From Siderastrea siderea (lineage: Eukaryota > Cnidaria > Anthozoa > Scleractinia > Rhizangiidae): 64,000 nt of DNA. Position 1 is the stretch's first letter. Every line of letters begins with the position of its first letter. Below the pieces are notes generated by a model that did no database searches, was not told the origin of the DNA, and saw nothing but the letters and a program-made list of their open reading frames with translations. Shown one piece after another: positions 1 through 9,689 of the stretch. The stretch lies in the NCBI GenBank assembly GCA_964030785.1, contig OZ034972.1, positions 16,193,131 through 16,257,130 of the forward strand, in the 5' to 3' direction. The translations under genes and the position numbers were made by a program.

Positions 1-760
1 GTCAAGCCGGGCCAGAAGACAGAGGTTCTAGCTCTCAGCAAGCATTTTTCTTGGCCCAGATGTCCTTGATGGATGATGTTTAGGATCTCCCTTCGAAGTG
101 TTGGCGGAACGACGATGTGGTCTCCCTTCAGTATAAGGCCATCTTCAATGGTTAACTCTTCGTGGAAGTCCAGTAGTCATGGAGTGCTTCTGGGCATTTC
201 TCTCGTTTGTCTGGCCATCCCCTGTAGATTTTTTCTCTCAATCTGTTTAGGATGGGGTCATTGGTAGTCTCATCCCGGATCTGCTGCAGTTTTGTTTGTG
301 ATGCAGGAAGTGTTTTAGTGACATAGTGGATGTCGAGCTGTGGTAGTTGACCATTGTCTGATGCAGGTTGTGGAGAGATTCTCGACACTGCGTCTGCAAT
401 TGGGACTTCAGTGCCTTTGACATAGGTGACTTTGACGTCGTATTTGAGTGCCCTCAGTACAAATCTTTGCAATCTTGCTGGACAACTGGAGAGTTTCTTC
501 TCGAAGATTGCCTGTAGTGGTTTATGGTCTGTGTGGATAGTGCACGGTTTGCCGTAGATGAAATAGTGAAATCTCTCAAGTCCCCATACTAGTCCCAGTG
601 CTTCACGCTCAATGTTGCTGTACCTCTGCTCTGTTTCAGTAAGCACTTTAGATGCATAGCACACGGGTTGACCTTGCTGTAGGAGTACAGCACCAAGGCC
701 TTTCAATGAAGCATCTGTCTGGATTACTGTTTCTGCTTTTGGGTCAAAGTACCTTAGCAC
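1..760 (-). pseudogene. pol: Ty3/gypsy RNase H and integrase zinc-binding region
   Basis: RNase H motifs are clear: FDPKAETVIQTDASLKGLG (first Asp), then CYASKVLTETEQRYSNIERE (catalytic Glu), then FHYFIYG and TDHKPL (Asp). Downstream, KDx-type linker sequence leads to LHDYW, after which a one-base loss near 175 changes frame. In the shifted frame, minus-strand positions 175 to 1 read through a typical integrase HHCC zinc-finger region (IIHQGHLGQEKCL and VFWPGL are recognisable). The integrase catalytic core lies beyond the window. Confidence 0.82.
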
Positions 761-1344
761 CTTACCTTGGCCAGGCGAGCTGAATACCTTGTGAGGTAAT
801 TTACTAAGCCTAGGAAGCTCTGTAGGCTCTTGACATCTTCTGGGGGCTGCATGCTTTGAATGGCTGCTACTTTACTGTTGTCGGGCTTCACACCTTGGGG
901 GGTCCAAGTGTGGCCAAAGAAATGGACTTCTGTGCATTTGAATTGTAATTTATCTTTGTTGAATACTATGCCCTTCTGTCGGGCTCGGTCCATGAGGCCA
1001 GCTAAATTCTCGTCGTGTTCCTGTTGCGTGGAACCGAAGACGAATGTGTCGTCTGCTATGCCTGTGATGTCGCTAAGGCCTTCGAGTGCTGAGTCAAGCT
1101 GTTTCTGGAATACGTCCTGAGAAACGATGAGGCCAAAGGGTAGCCGGGTGAATCGAAATCTACCAAAGGGGATACTAAATGTAGTAAGGTACGAGCTGGC
1201 TTCATCTAGTGGGACATGCCCGTATCCTTTCTTGGCGTCAACTAAGGTGAAAAATTTAGCATCATTCAGTTGGGTCACCACCTCGTCGATTGTTTTGGTA
1301 TAGTGTTGTTCTCTCTTGATCCATTTATTTAGGTCACGGGGGTC
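754..1344 (-). pseudogene. pol: Ty3/gypsy reverse transcriptase
   Basis: The frame continues straight after the TAG at 1345-1347 with DPRDLN, then LVDAKKGYGHVPL (catalytic motif A Asp), FGRFRFTRLPFGL (motif B region) and IADD at 1048-1059 (motif C, the two catalytic aspartates). HFFGHTWTPQGVKP and LQSFLGLVNYLTRY belong to the thumb. A Gly stands where family members have Trp after KGY. After SARLAK the sequence jumps to the VLRYFDPKAE of RNase H, so roughly 40-50 residues of the usual connection are absent and the frame shifts by one. It cannot be functional as it stands. Confidence 0.88.
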
Positions 1345-2301
1345 CTAGCAGACTCTCAGTTTTGTGATCTCTCCCTTTTCATTGGTTGTCTCTGACAGGA
1401 CAATGCTATTTACCCAGTCTGTGGGTGTGTCGACTCTAGTGATGACACCTAACTCGAGCATCTTGTCAATCTCTTCTTTGTAGAGGTTCCGTAGGTGGAC
1501 TGGAACTGACCGTGGGGGGAGAATGACAGGTTCTGCCCCAGGCTCTAAGGTTATGTGGTATGGTTTCATGTGGAACTCTCCTAGCCCTTCAAAACGGTCT
1601 TGGAAATCAGTGAGGAGTTTCTCTTTGGTGAGCGGTGTGTGTGGTTTGTCATTCGGCTGGTTGCCGGGTGGGGACTTGGTAGCTTTGTTGCTCTCCAGTT
1701 TCTGTGTAAGGTTGCAGTTCAATTGAACAAGTTCTAAGGCGCTGCAAGTTTTGCATCCCAACATTGCTGGACTAGGGACTTCGGTAACCTCGAAGGTGAC
1801 TGCCCTTATGTCTCCTCTGTGATGTACGTACAACTGACAAGAGCCAAGGTTCCTTATATTATGTCCTCCATAAGTGGTAATCTTACACTGTGGTGGACCA
1901 AGTTGCCTTTGTCTGGGGTATGTTACCAGTTTCTCATAGTCTTGCTTGGAGATTACATTCATCTCTGCACCTGTGTCAAGTTTGCATACTATCGGTATGG
2001 TGTGCCTGTGGATTGGCTTTGCGGTTAGCTGCATTTCAATCAATGCTTTGGTATGGTCTTGGTGTGACTGGATGTTGTCAATTTCACCTGTGTAATCATT
2101 TGTGTCTGAACAGTGTTCTGCAGTCAATGTTCCTAAGAAAACTCTGTCATCCAGGTCAGATTCTGCTGGGTTACTGCTTTCACCATGAAGTGTGTTTACA
2201 CCTGAAGGTTTTGTTTTGAAGCACAAGTGTTGGAAGTGTCCAACTTTATGGCAATTATAGCACTTTGAATTGATTGCTGGACACCGCACCGCACCTCCCA
2301 C
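1345..2301 (-). pseudogene. pol: Ty3/gypsy nucleocapsid zinc knuckle, aspartic protease and RT N-terminus
   Basis: The frame opens with a CCHC zinc knuckle, CYNCHKVGHFQHLC. A retropepsin active site, KLDTGAEMNVIS, follows at about residue 110. The linker and first RT motifs come after it (PYHITLEPGAEPVILPPR, then the fingers region ending TKLRVC). The frame stops at TAG (1345-1347) immediately before the conserved DPRDLN motif, which continues in the same frame, so this is one nonsense change and not the end of the protein. The first residue shown is not a true start; the frame should join Gag, from which it is separated by a frameshift. Confidence 0.85.
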
Positions 2302-2983
2302 ATTCAGGTTTGGGTTTGTCAGTTTGTCTATGTTCTTTCCCTTTGTGGCCTTTTTCCCCTTTTGATGGTTTGTTTCGTGGCTGGGTTTTACCCTTGCTGA
2401 AATGTTTTTTGTTGAGGAGGTTAATTTGACTGTGGTTTGTCATGGCTTTTAACTGCATTTTAGTAGCTTCTTCTGTGCGTGCAATTTCTCTAGCTTTCTG
2501 GAGGGTTAGTTTATTGCCTTCAGCAATACATTTCTTTCGTACAGTGTCCAAGTCCACTCCGAAAACAAGAGCATCACGCAGTAATTCATCATGCATGTCT
2601 GTTGAGTAACCACTATTTTGGATCAACAGTTTCACTTCAGTAAGAAAGTCGTCTAGGGGACGGTTGTTTTGTTTCAAGCTTTGGAGGTAAAAGCGATTTA
2701 ATATGTAATTTGACTGGGGTTTCACTTGTTCCTCCAGACGCTTCCAGTATTCTTCTAACCTCTTTTGCTGTTCCTCGTTCAAGTTCCATGTATTGTACAG
2801 ATCTAGTCTGTGATCTCCCGTCCATAGGAGTAAGTATTTACATTTCTGTTCATCAGTCCTTGGTTTCAGAGGACCATCGAAGAGTAATTCACACTTCTGT
2901 TTGAAGCGTTTCAACCTTTGAGCTAAATCGGGACCTGGAGTCCAATCGATTTTCGGTAATTCGAAGCCGATTAAATCGCTCAT
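2255..2983 (-). pseudogene. gag: Ty3/gypsy Gag (capsid part)
   Basis: The first ATG after the primer-binding site opens a 242-residue frame. It begins MSDLIGFELPKIDW and has the helical, charged make-up of Ty3-type capsid: KRFKQKCELLF near residue 27, then a retrotransposon-Gag-like stretch (LNRFYLQSLKQNNRPLDDFL) at about residues 95-115. A lysine-rich basic tail follows at about 190-230. It ends just after a first CxxC (ECGRCG) and the frame is lost where the zinc knuckle should begin; the knuckle continues in another frame at 2301. In the living element it would form the particle shell and package the RNA. Confidence 0.85.
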
Positions 2984-3070
2984 TTCTCCTCGCTTCCGTC
3001 CAACTCTTCGCTAAATTAGCTAAGGATAACTTACAGTTTCTTGCTTGCGTGTCTTCGGACCTTCTAGTTA

Positions 3071-3092
3071 CGAATCCCGCTTCTGACAACCA
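3071..3092 (-). other. Primer-binding site of the Ty3/gypsy element
   Basis: On the minus strand the LTR ends in ...TATAACA and is followed by TGGTTGTCAGAAGCGGGATT, which looks like the complement of a tRNA 3' end (TGG opposite CCA, then acceptor stem and T-arm sequence CGGGATTCG). It lies about 90 bases before the Gag ATG. The tRNA identity is not assigned; the acceptor sequence resembles a leucine-type tRNA. Confidence 0.65.
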
Positions 3093-3636
3093 TGTTATAC
3101 TTTCACAAGGTTTATTTCAGTCGATTAACATGGTGGCTCGGTCAGAGCTCCTAATTTACATAAAAGCATGTGCTAGAGCGAGACACGTGACACATACTGT
3201 GACAGTACTCACGCACCATTTTGTTGTAGTGTCTTCATTCACCTGTGACATTTCAAGTACAGTGGAACCTCGATTTAACGAACCTCTATATAACGAAGTC
3301 CTCGGTACAACGAACGATATTTTCAGCCCAGTAATAGCGTAATGTATGAAAAAGAGCCTCGATATAACGAACCCTCGATGCAGCGAACCAATTTGTCCAG
3401 TCCCTTGGCACTTCGTTAAATCGAGGTTCCACTGTAGTTCGCCCCACGCGTACTTCAAACGCCACTGTGTTTCAACTAGAGTTTTGTCGTAGTGTCTTCA
3501 CTCAAACTTAATACTTTATATCATCCACGAATATCACTTCCTCCTCTAAAAAGACCAAAAAACAGCCACAAAACAGTAAACAACGACACTCAACTTCGAG
3601 ATAACCAAGACTGTACCTCATCACTCCCGTTCACTT
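3093..3636 (-). repeat. LTR of the Ty3/gypsy element (partial, interrupted)
   Basis: The LTR 3' terminus (CA on the minus strand) abuts the primer-binding site at 3093. The LTR runs to higher coordinates and is interrupted by a MITE at 3260-3434 and by the Harbinger transposon at 3640-7299. Its outer terminus was not found; it may lie beyond 7302. A 22-bp direct repeat (ttttgt-gtagtgtcttca at about 3222 and 3483) flanks the MITE and may be an LTR promoter repeat. Confidence 0.55.
3260..3434. mobile_element. Tigger/pogo-like MITE
   Basis: Perfect 23-bp terminal inverted repeats beginning CAGTGGAACCTCGATTT, flanked by the TA dinucleotide at 3258-3259 and 3435-3436. The interior repeats the CTCGATATAACGAACC theme. 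A TA target duplication and CAGTGGAACC termini are the signature of Tc1/mariner-pogo (Tigger) elements. At 175 bp it has no coding capacity and depends on a transposase supplied elsewhere. It sits inside the Ty3 LTR and so is younger than it. Confidence 0.88.
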
Positions 3637-3882
3637 TTAGGGCCTCTTCATATGAGCCCGGTTTCCGAGATCTCGCCTCACTCCTATTTCCTTTGTAAAA
3701 ATTGTGATGTGTTCATATGAGAAGGCGGGCCAGCCCGGTTACCGAGATCTCGGCAACCGGGATGAAAATTTTCTCCATATGAACACTCCAGCCCAGTTAC
3801 CGGGACGAAAATGTTTCAACTACGCATGCCTCATAAGGACGCTGACTAAACGGAACGCAGCTCACACAACCTCGTGTTCAAC

Positions 3883-4962
3883 ATGGCGGATGGCGTGGAG
3901 GTGTCTTCGAAGAACTCTTTGAAGAGATTCCGTTGGGAAACAGAGACGGTAAGCCAGTTGATCGACTGTTTACTTGAATACAAAACAAAAATGGCCTATA
4001 GAAACCTTGATTTCGACGCCGATAAACAAATTCAGTACCAAGAACTTCGAGTGGAGATGGCGAAGCTTCATGTGGACAGCGAATATATGTTTGGTCCTGT
4101 GGTTGCTGTAAAGTTACCGGATGATTTCGAAACCCGTTCAAAGGAAGAGAAGGCCAAAGCAAAGCATGATGTAAAAGAGTCAAAAGATATGATAAGGAAA
4201 GGACAGAAGAGAGTAATGGAAAAGGTAAAAGAAATCAGACAGAGTTTCTCTAAAGCTGTAGTTTCTGGTAGCAGGAGTGGCAGTGGAAAAATTGTTTATG
4301 AATTTTACGACAAACTGATAACATTGTGGGGTGGTTTTGCCGGCACAGAGCCCCTTTCTTATGGTGTGGGAGGAGATGATTTTCAGGAAGATAATGAAGT
4401 TATCCAGTGTCACAATCCAGAAGATGACAACTTAAGCGTGTTAAGTTTCGATTCAGAAACTCCCAGTACTTCAGCTGGTTTAAGTGATCTAGGCCCTGAA
4501 GATAATGGGGCTAATGAAAGTGAGAATGTGGCACCTAATAACAAACGCAAAGCTAACTGTGTACCAAAGCTAATTGACAACAAAAGAAAGCATTTGGAAA
4601 AAAGACTTTCTGCTGCCCAGAGGGATGAATTGCTTATTAAAGAAGCTAAGGAAGATGCCCAGTTTCGAAAGGACCTTGCTGAGGCAATGCGGGAGTCTAC
4701 AGCAAGTTTTTCTCAAAGTATTGAAAGTGTTAGTAAAGCTATGACTGATCTAGGTGCAGGAGGTTGTCGATCAATCGAGATGCTATCACAAGCATTGCAA
4801 CAACCTTATGCAGTAGCACGAGCACCTGTAAATCAGGATTTGTTCTATCAAAACCCAATGCAAGTTGCACCTCAGGCTGCTGAGAATGTTTATGCCCAAC
4901 TATTTACCTCACATAACCATCAAGATCCTGGAAGTAGTGGAAACTTTTATTATCAACCATAG
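3883..4962 (+). CDS. Harbinger Myb/SANT-like DNA-binding protein
   Basis: A 359-residue open frame from ATG 3883 (context AACATGG, good for eukaryotic initiation; the upstream GTG at 3874 is not a likely start). The N-terminus FRWETETVSQLIDCLLEYKTKM is a trihelix/Myb-SANT-like helix with spaced tryptophans; WGGF near residue 145 completes the pattern. The middle is acidic and serine-rich, then a basic NKRKANCVPKL-like patch suggests nuclear entry. The C-terminal third is helical (RDELLIKEAKEDAQFRKDL). In Harbinger elements this second protein binds the transposase and the subterminal repeats and carries the transposase into the nucleus. It is convergent with the transposase gene and shows no disruption. 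Confidence 0.85.
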   Translation: MADGVEVSSKNSLKRFRWETETVSQLIDCLLEYKTKMAYRNLDFDADKQIQYQELRVEMAKLHVDSEYMFGPVVAVKLPDDFETRSKEEKAKAKHDVKESKDMIRKGQKRVMEKVKEIRQSFSKAVVSGSRSGSGKIVYEFYDKLITLWGGFAGTEPLSYGVGGDDFQEDNEVIQCHNPEDDNLSVLSFDSETPSTSAGLSDLGPEDNGANESENVAPNNKRKANCVPKLIDNKRKHLEKRLSAAQRDELLIKEAKEDAQFRKDLAEAMRESTASFSQSIESVSKAMTDLGAGGCRSIEMLSQALQQPYAVARAPVNQDLFYQNPMQVAPQAAENVYAQLFTSHNHQDPGSSGNFYYQP

Positions 4963-5817
4963 AGTTATGGCATTTTCTGTACAAACACAACTTGAAGCTA
5001 TGGAATGGAAATAACTGAGAGGGTTTTGAATTCTATGAGCAAATGAGTTGACCTGTCAATTTCCATCATTCACATTTTGTTGATATTCAATTCAATTTTA
5101 ATAATCAGAAAAGGCATTGCCTTGTTTTGAGTTAATCTGTTATTAGTGGGAAATGTTGACAATTATTTTAAAAGTATTTTTATTCATCATTTTTCAAATG
5201 TAAACAGCCTTGGTTGGCATAATTTGGCCCACAGAAAGTGTTTCAAACAGCATTCTAGTGTATCCAACAAAATTTCAGACCTCCTCTTTACATATTGTTT
5301 TTAAGTTTTTATTTTGAGTTTGACAAATTCAGGTCATGATCCACAGTTGCGTTGCTCACTATACCATTCATAGTTGCCTGATTGCACAAATCTCAGGATG
5401 TTTCAGAAAAGGAATTCTATAACATCTCTACTTGATTAATTTCTCAATCATATTTTTTCTACTACTATTGCTGAGTGCTGTATAAGACAAACATTTTAAG
5501 TTCAAATTTTTGTTTGTATTTAACTGAAACCATTTGAATAGTTAAAAAACTGGAAATTTATAGTTACAATGAAATTTGAAAAGTGGCACCTACAGTTTTT
5601 ACACTGTAATATGAATTGATTTTTGTCCATCATAAAGGGGCTGGCCAGTGAACACTACCAGCATTGTGAACATCTGCACATGTGGCCTTAGTTTGTGTTT
5701 AAGAATATCAAGTTGTTGTTGCAAGGATCTTTCATGTATTGACAATGTTCAGCTGGCAAAGTTAATTAAAACTAAGTACAGCAATACATGTAAATAGGTT
5801 ATAGCTTGAGTACTAAA
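4963..5817. other. Intergenic spacer between the two convergent Harbinger genes
   Basis: About 850 bp of AT-rich sequence with stops in all frames. It presumably holds the 3' untranslated regions and polyadenylation signals of the two converging genes. No further gene or repeat was recognised. Confidence 0.6.
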
Positions 5818-7119
5818 TTAAAGATTCTTCAGTACTAATTGTGTGAGTGTTGTCCTCACAACACTCCCTTCTCCTGCACCACAAGAGTAAATTGGATCAG
5901 GAGTGTTTTTAAACTGATCTTCATTTTCCTTCATAAGTTGAATTTGAGAGTCAACCAAGTCCTGATCAACATACATGTTATGCTTCTCACAATAATTATG
6001 TAACACAAAACATGCATAAATAATTGTTGGTATTGCCTCAAGTTTGAAGTCCACTTTTGTAGTGAGTATGGACCACCTTGCTTTAAGTCGGCCAAAAGCA
6101 CATTCAATTTGGTTTCTGGCAGAACGCAGCATGTTGAAAACAACTTGTTCGTTACTGGTACATGTGTCATACTCTTTCATGCAGAAAGGAAGCAATGGAT
6201 ATGCTGGATCACCAATGAGGTAATTAGGTATTTTGACACCACCTGGAATTGGAGTCTGAAATGTACAGGGCAATTTATTGCTTCTTAATTTGCCATTGAT
6301 GGAAGAATTGGCAAAAACCTTTGCGTCATGGACACTTCCTGGCCACTTACATTCAACATCCATGAAGGAGCCTTTATAGTCACACACAGCCTGCACACTT
6401 AATGAAAAAAACTGCTTATAGCAGAAAAAATCTTGTGAGTTCTCTGACGGGCACTGAATTGGAATGTGTGTCCCATCAATACAACCAAAAGCTTGTGTCA
6501 TGCCAAATTTGGCTTCAAATTCTGCTACCTTCTCCCTCATACTTTCTTCATCTTCAGGTAGGTGGAGATATTTCGGGCCAAGATAGTTTGAAATAGCTTG
6601 ACAAACCTCATTCACCACAGCTGATGCGGTGTTCAGTGCTTTTCCAAAACTATTGGCCGTCATTCTCAGGGAACCAGTGTCTTTTAAAAAATACAATGCA
6701 ATTGCCACTTTTTTTTCCGCACTCAGTGCCCTGTGGTTAGGTGACTTTGGGTTAGGTGAAATGTATGGCCTTAGCTCCGATACCAGGTTTACAAAAGCAG
6801 CCCTTGTCATCCTAAAGTTCTCTTTCCAACATTCTTCAGGTGCTACTCCCGTCCAGATGTTTTTCCACCATAAGTCAGTTCGACCGGGTTTGTGCCAACA
6901 ACTTCATTTTTTTCTGTTCAAATTTCTCTGCTTCATTCGCTTAACATTTCGATAAAAATAGCTTTTCTTTTGCAACAAGCCGGCCCGGATTGCACTAATC
7001 TGCCTCTTTTGCTGTATTTTCCAAAGCAGCAGGACTCCATTGAGTTGTAGCAGCAAAGCTACGAGCGTAGACAACGCTACGATTGGCGCGAACGATATAA
7101 CTGTTCGACGTGCCGCCAT
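5818..7119 (-). CDS. Harbinger (HARBI1-like) DDE transposase, with one in-frame TGA upstream of the core
   Basis: The core frame (5818-6810, 330 residues from MTRAAF) carries the whole catalytic domain: Asp112 in FGCIDGTHIPI, Asp201 in LIGDPAYPLLP and Glu236 in ARNQIECAFGRLKARW, plus the family motif WPGSVHDAKVF. The protein almost certainly starts further upstream. ATG 7119 (MAARRTVISF) is in the same frame and the sequence between reads as family-like N-terminus (WHKPGRTDLWW, then EECWKENFRM), broken only by one TGA at 6904-6906. That stop may be a CGA-to-TGA change, a homopolymer (A7) error, or part of a small intron. The enzyme would cut and paste the element at TWA targets. Usual length for the family is about 400-430 residues. 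Confidence 0.9.
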
Positions 7120-7302
7120 CTTTGTTTACCTTCTTGAATTTCGCGCCAAAACTCGTTCCCAGGGTCTTTGAGTTGTTTCGCGCCATTTTCGACGCTTTTT
7201 CATCTCGGTAACCGGGCTGAAATTTCCCATATGAACACACGACAATATTCATCCCGGTAACCAGGCCAGCCCGGTTACCGGGCTCATATGAAGAGGCCCT
7301 TA

Positions 7303-7619
7303 GAGATGACATAAACAAATATCAAAACATACCTTCTAAAACTAAAACCAACGAAACCTGCACAACTAATTTTACTACACTTTCTGATCATTTCCAGCAA
7401 ACGTGAGCGCACATACACCAGGATAAAACTGACATATAACTGCTTATCAGCCTACCAGACAATGAAAAATTACGGCCTCTACCACACATGACTAGATTGA
7501 ATAACAGTGCGGGTGTCCCCACGTCAATAGAAATGTGACTCGCAGAACTGCAAAGCTTGAACCTTGTCGTTTACATTGATGTTCATGCTGAGATTCGGTG
7601 GAAAACCTCCCCCGGCGAG
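7303..7619. other. Flanking sequence between Harbinger and the microsatellite
   Basis: About 320 bp that may continue the interrupted Ty3 LTR. No gene, no clear terminus and no repeat with another part of the window was recognised. Confidence 0.3.
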
Positions 7620-7656
7620 GTTTCTATACGTATACATATATACGTATATATATATA

Positions 7657-7746
<90 letters not shown>

Positions 7747-7805
7747 CGTATATATATACATATATACATATATATATATATGTATACATATATATGTATA
7801 CATAT
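7620..7805. repeat. (TA)n microsatellite
   Basis: A long run of TA, with scattered TACG, TACA and TATG interruptions at both ends. It creates spurious long open frames of Tyr-Ile on both strands. It abuts the 5'-truncated Penelope-like element, a common place for such elements to insert or to nucleate. Confidence 0.97.
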
Positions 7806-9228
7806 GGGGGCGATATTGGTTACAGCGGATATGGTAGGCTTGTATCCCCATATTCCACACGAGAAAGGTTTAAGGACCATGAGGGCGGCTTTAAGTGGTA
7901 ATAACACTACATCCATTCCTACGGAGGATTTAGTTGATTTAGCGAGAATAGTTCTTACTCACAGCAATCTTACCTTTAATGGTAAGCACTATTTACAAAT
8001 CTTGGGTACTGCAATAGGGACTAAAATGGCGCCATCGTATGCTAACATTTTTATGGGGAAACTAGAGGCAGACTTGCTTGAACAGTCACCAGTTAAGCCA
8101 CACACGTGGCGTAGATTTATTGACATCTTTATGATTTGGACGGAGGGTGAGGAAAGACTTAAGACGTTTATGGAGTATATGAATTCTTTTCATGATACTA
8201 TTAAGTTTACCTTTGAGTGGTCGTATACACAGGTTAGTTTTTTGGATGTCAGTGTTATGTTGGACAACGGAGTAATCTCCACGGACTTATATAGCAAACC
8301 TACAGATAAACACCAGTATCTGTTTCACACTTCCTGTCATCCTAACTCTTGCAAGAAAGGTATACCCTTCGGACAGGCACTAAGATTACGCCGTATATGT
8401 TCTTCGGATGCTTTCTTTGAGAAACGAGCTGGGGAACTGTGCAATTATCTTGTTTGTAGGGGCTATAAAGGGGATTTTGTCGAGAAGGAAATTGAGAGAG
8501 CACGAAGGATTCCTAGGGTGCATACCCTTAGCAATAACCAATCTGCTGGTAAGGATCGTATTCCTTTTGTTGTTACCTTCCACCCGGTACTTCCAAACAT
8601 TGGGGAAATATTGCATAGATTACATCCTATCTTGCATTCCTCTAGCCGTTGTAGGGAAGCTATAGGAGGGGTACCCATGGTGGCCTTTAGAAGGCCGAAA
8701 TGTCTTAAGGACATCTTGGTTCACTCAGAACTTAAGACACCGGTTAATAATAAGGGTTGTGTTAAGTGTAAAGATAAAAGATGCAGGGTGTGTGATTATC
8801 TTGTTGAAGGTACCAGATTTATTGGTGGAGTTACTGGCAAGAGTTACATAATTAATTTTAACATGGGGTGTAATTCTGATCATGTGATTTACCCTATATT
8901 ATGCGCCAGGTGTGCAATGCAATATGTAGGATCCACTATTAATAAATTAGAATTAGGTTCAACAACCGTAAATCTAGGGTCAATAGTCACGTTAAACTTA
9001 CTGCTGAGAATAGGGTTAAGGATGACATCATATACAAAGCACTTTAATCAGCCAGATCATAGGGGTCTCAAGGATGTAAGAATTCAATTAGTTGACAAAG
9101 GTTCGAATGAAAGATCGCTTAGGGAAAGGGAGGCCCAGTGGGCTTATTGTCTGAGGACAATTTACCCTTCGGGGCTTAACAGCGATGATTTGTTCTGTAG
9201 TAGAAATCCTAGGAGGGATCTGTTATAA
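7806..9228 (+). pseudogene. Penelope-like element: reverse transcriptase plus GIY-YIG endonuclease, 5'-truncated
   Basis: The frame enters at RT motif A ([18 protein letters not shown]) and continues through [18 protein letters not shown] (motif B) to [11 protein letters not shown]. In the last motif one of the two catalytic aspartates of the usual IDD is missing by a clean one-codon loss at 8122-8124. Further on come [13 protein letters not shown] and a Cys-rich linker, then the GIY-YIG nuclease opening [18 protein letters not shown] at about 8884-8935. Two compensating frameshifts scramble the nuclease between about 8950 and 9045, after which the frame returns ([13 protein letters not shown]). 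The N-terminal half is absent. The track-like start within the microsatellite is not real. Confidence 0.9.
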
Positions 9229-9546
9229 AATTTTAATTGTATTGAGTTTTAATCCCTATGCCTTAAATTACTTTTTTTTATTTGCTGTATATTTAGTTCT
9301 ACAAAAGGGCGCGCGCTTGCGAGCGCGTGTGCCTTAGCTATTTAGCGTTTGACGTTTATTTTATTTGGTGCGAATATTGTAATGGTTGTAACCGCCCACA
9401 TGTGCTCGCGTATTTTTACTGTTGAGTGTCTTACGTTACCTATAAGCGTATATATTGTAACGGCTCTAGCCGCTTGATCAGTTGCCCTGACGAAGTCTTT
9501 TACTAATAAAGACGAAATATCGGCAAGAGTTATCTACAGTATTTTT
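9229..9546 (+). repeat. 3' tail of the Penelope-like element
   Basis: Non-coding tail following the endonuclease stop. It contains a GC hairpin (gcgcgc-ttgc-gagcgcgt) near 9309 and ends with a hammerhead-like motif at 9482-9526. Penelope-like elements carry such ribozymes in their terminal repeats (pLTRs). Confidence 0.6.
9482..9526 (+). ncRNA. Hammerhead ribozyme-like motif of the Penelope-like element
   Basis: Core boxes are in the right order: stem I strand TTGCC (9482-9486), CTGACGA (9487-9493), stem II GTCTTT...AAAGAC (9495-9513, loop TACTAAT), GAAA (9514-9517), then TATC with predicted cleavage after C9521, and stem I return strand GGCAA (9522-9526). Stem III would be only the self-complementary ATAT, which fits the minimal hammerheads that act as dimers in Penelope-like elements. 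One extra A (9494) between CTGACGA and stem II departs from the strict consensus. A similar arrangement occurs at 60591. Confidence 0.55.
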
Positions 9547-9689
9547 GTGATTTTATATGCTTATTACCCCGCCGTCAGGACGGGGTCTAGTAATACACGT
9601 TTTTTTTTTTTTTGTCGTGGCCACTTGCCCCAGACCTCCGCTCGCTCAAAACAATACTTGCGGGTAATCTTCGTTCCTTTATTGTTTAT

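Larger units (their letters stand above)
1..3093 (-). mobile_element. Ty3/gypsy-type LTR retrotransposon, partial
   Basis: Read on the minus strand the order is LTR end, primer-binding site, Gag, zinc knuckle, protease, reverse transcriptase, RNase H, and the start of integrase (the HHCC zinc-binding region at about 1-175). This is the canonical Ty3/gypsy order. The integrase core and downstream LTR lie outside the window. The copy is dead: a frameshift separates Gag from the zinc knuckle, a stop lies at the start of RT, sequence is missing between RT and RNase H, and another frameshift follows RNase H near position 175. Its upstream LTR is interrupted by younger DNA transposons. Confidence 0.9.
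3640..7299. mobile_element. PIF/Harbinger DNA transposon, nearly complete autonomous copy
   Basis: Termini GGGCCTCTTCATATGAGCCC are exact inverted repeats flanked by TTA at 3637-3639 and 7300-7302, the 3-bp target duplication typical of PIF/Harbinger. Subterminal copies of a cccggttaccgagat-like unit lie inside both ends. It encodes the standard Harbinger pair: a Myb/SANT-like protein on plus and a DDE transposase on minus, transcribed toward each other. Both catalytic domains are open, so it is among the youngest elements here. It inserted into the Ty3 LTR. Confidence 0.93.

Noticed and set aside
7524..7916. Open frames of repeated Tyr-Ile on both strands
   Set aside because: Produced by the (TA)n microsatellite; no coding meaning.
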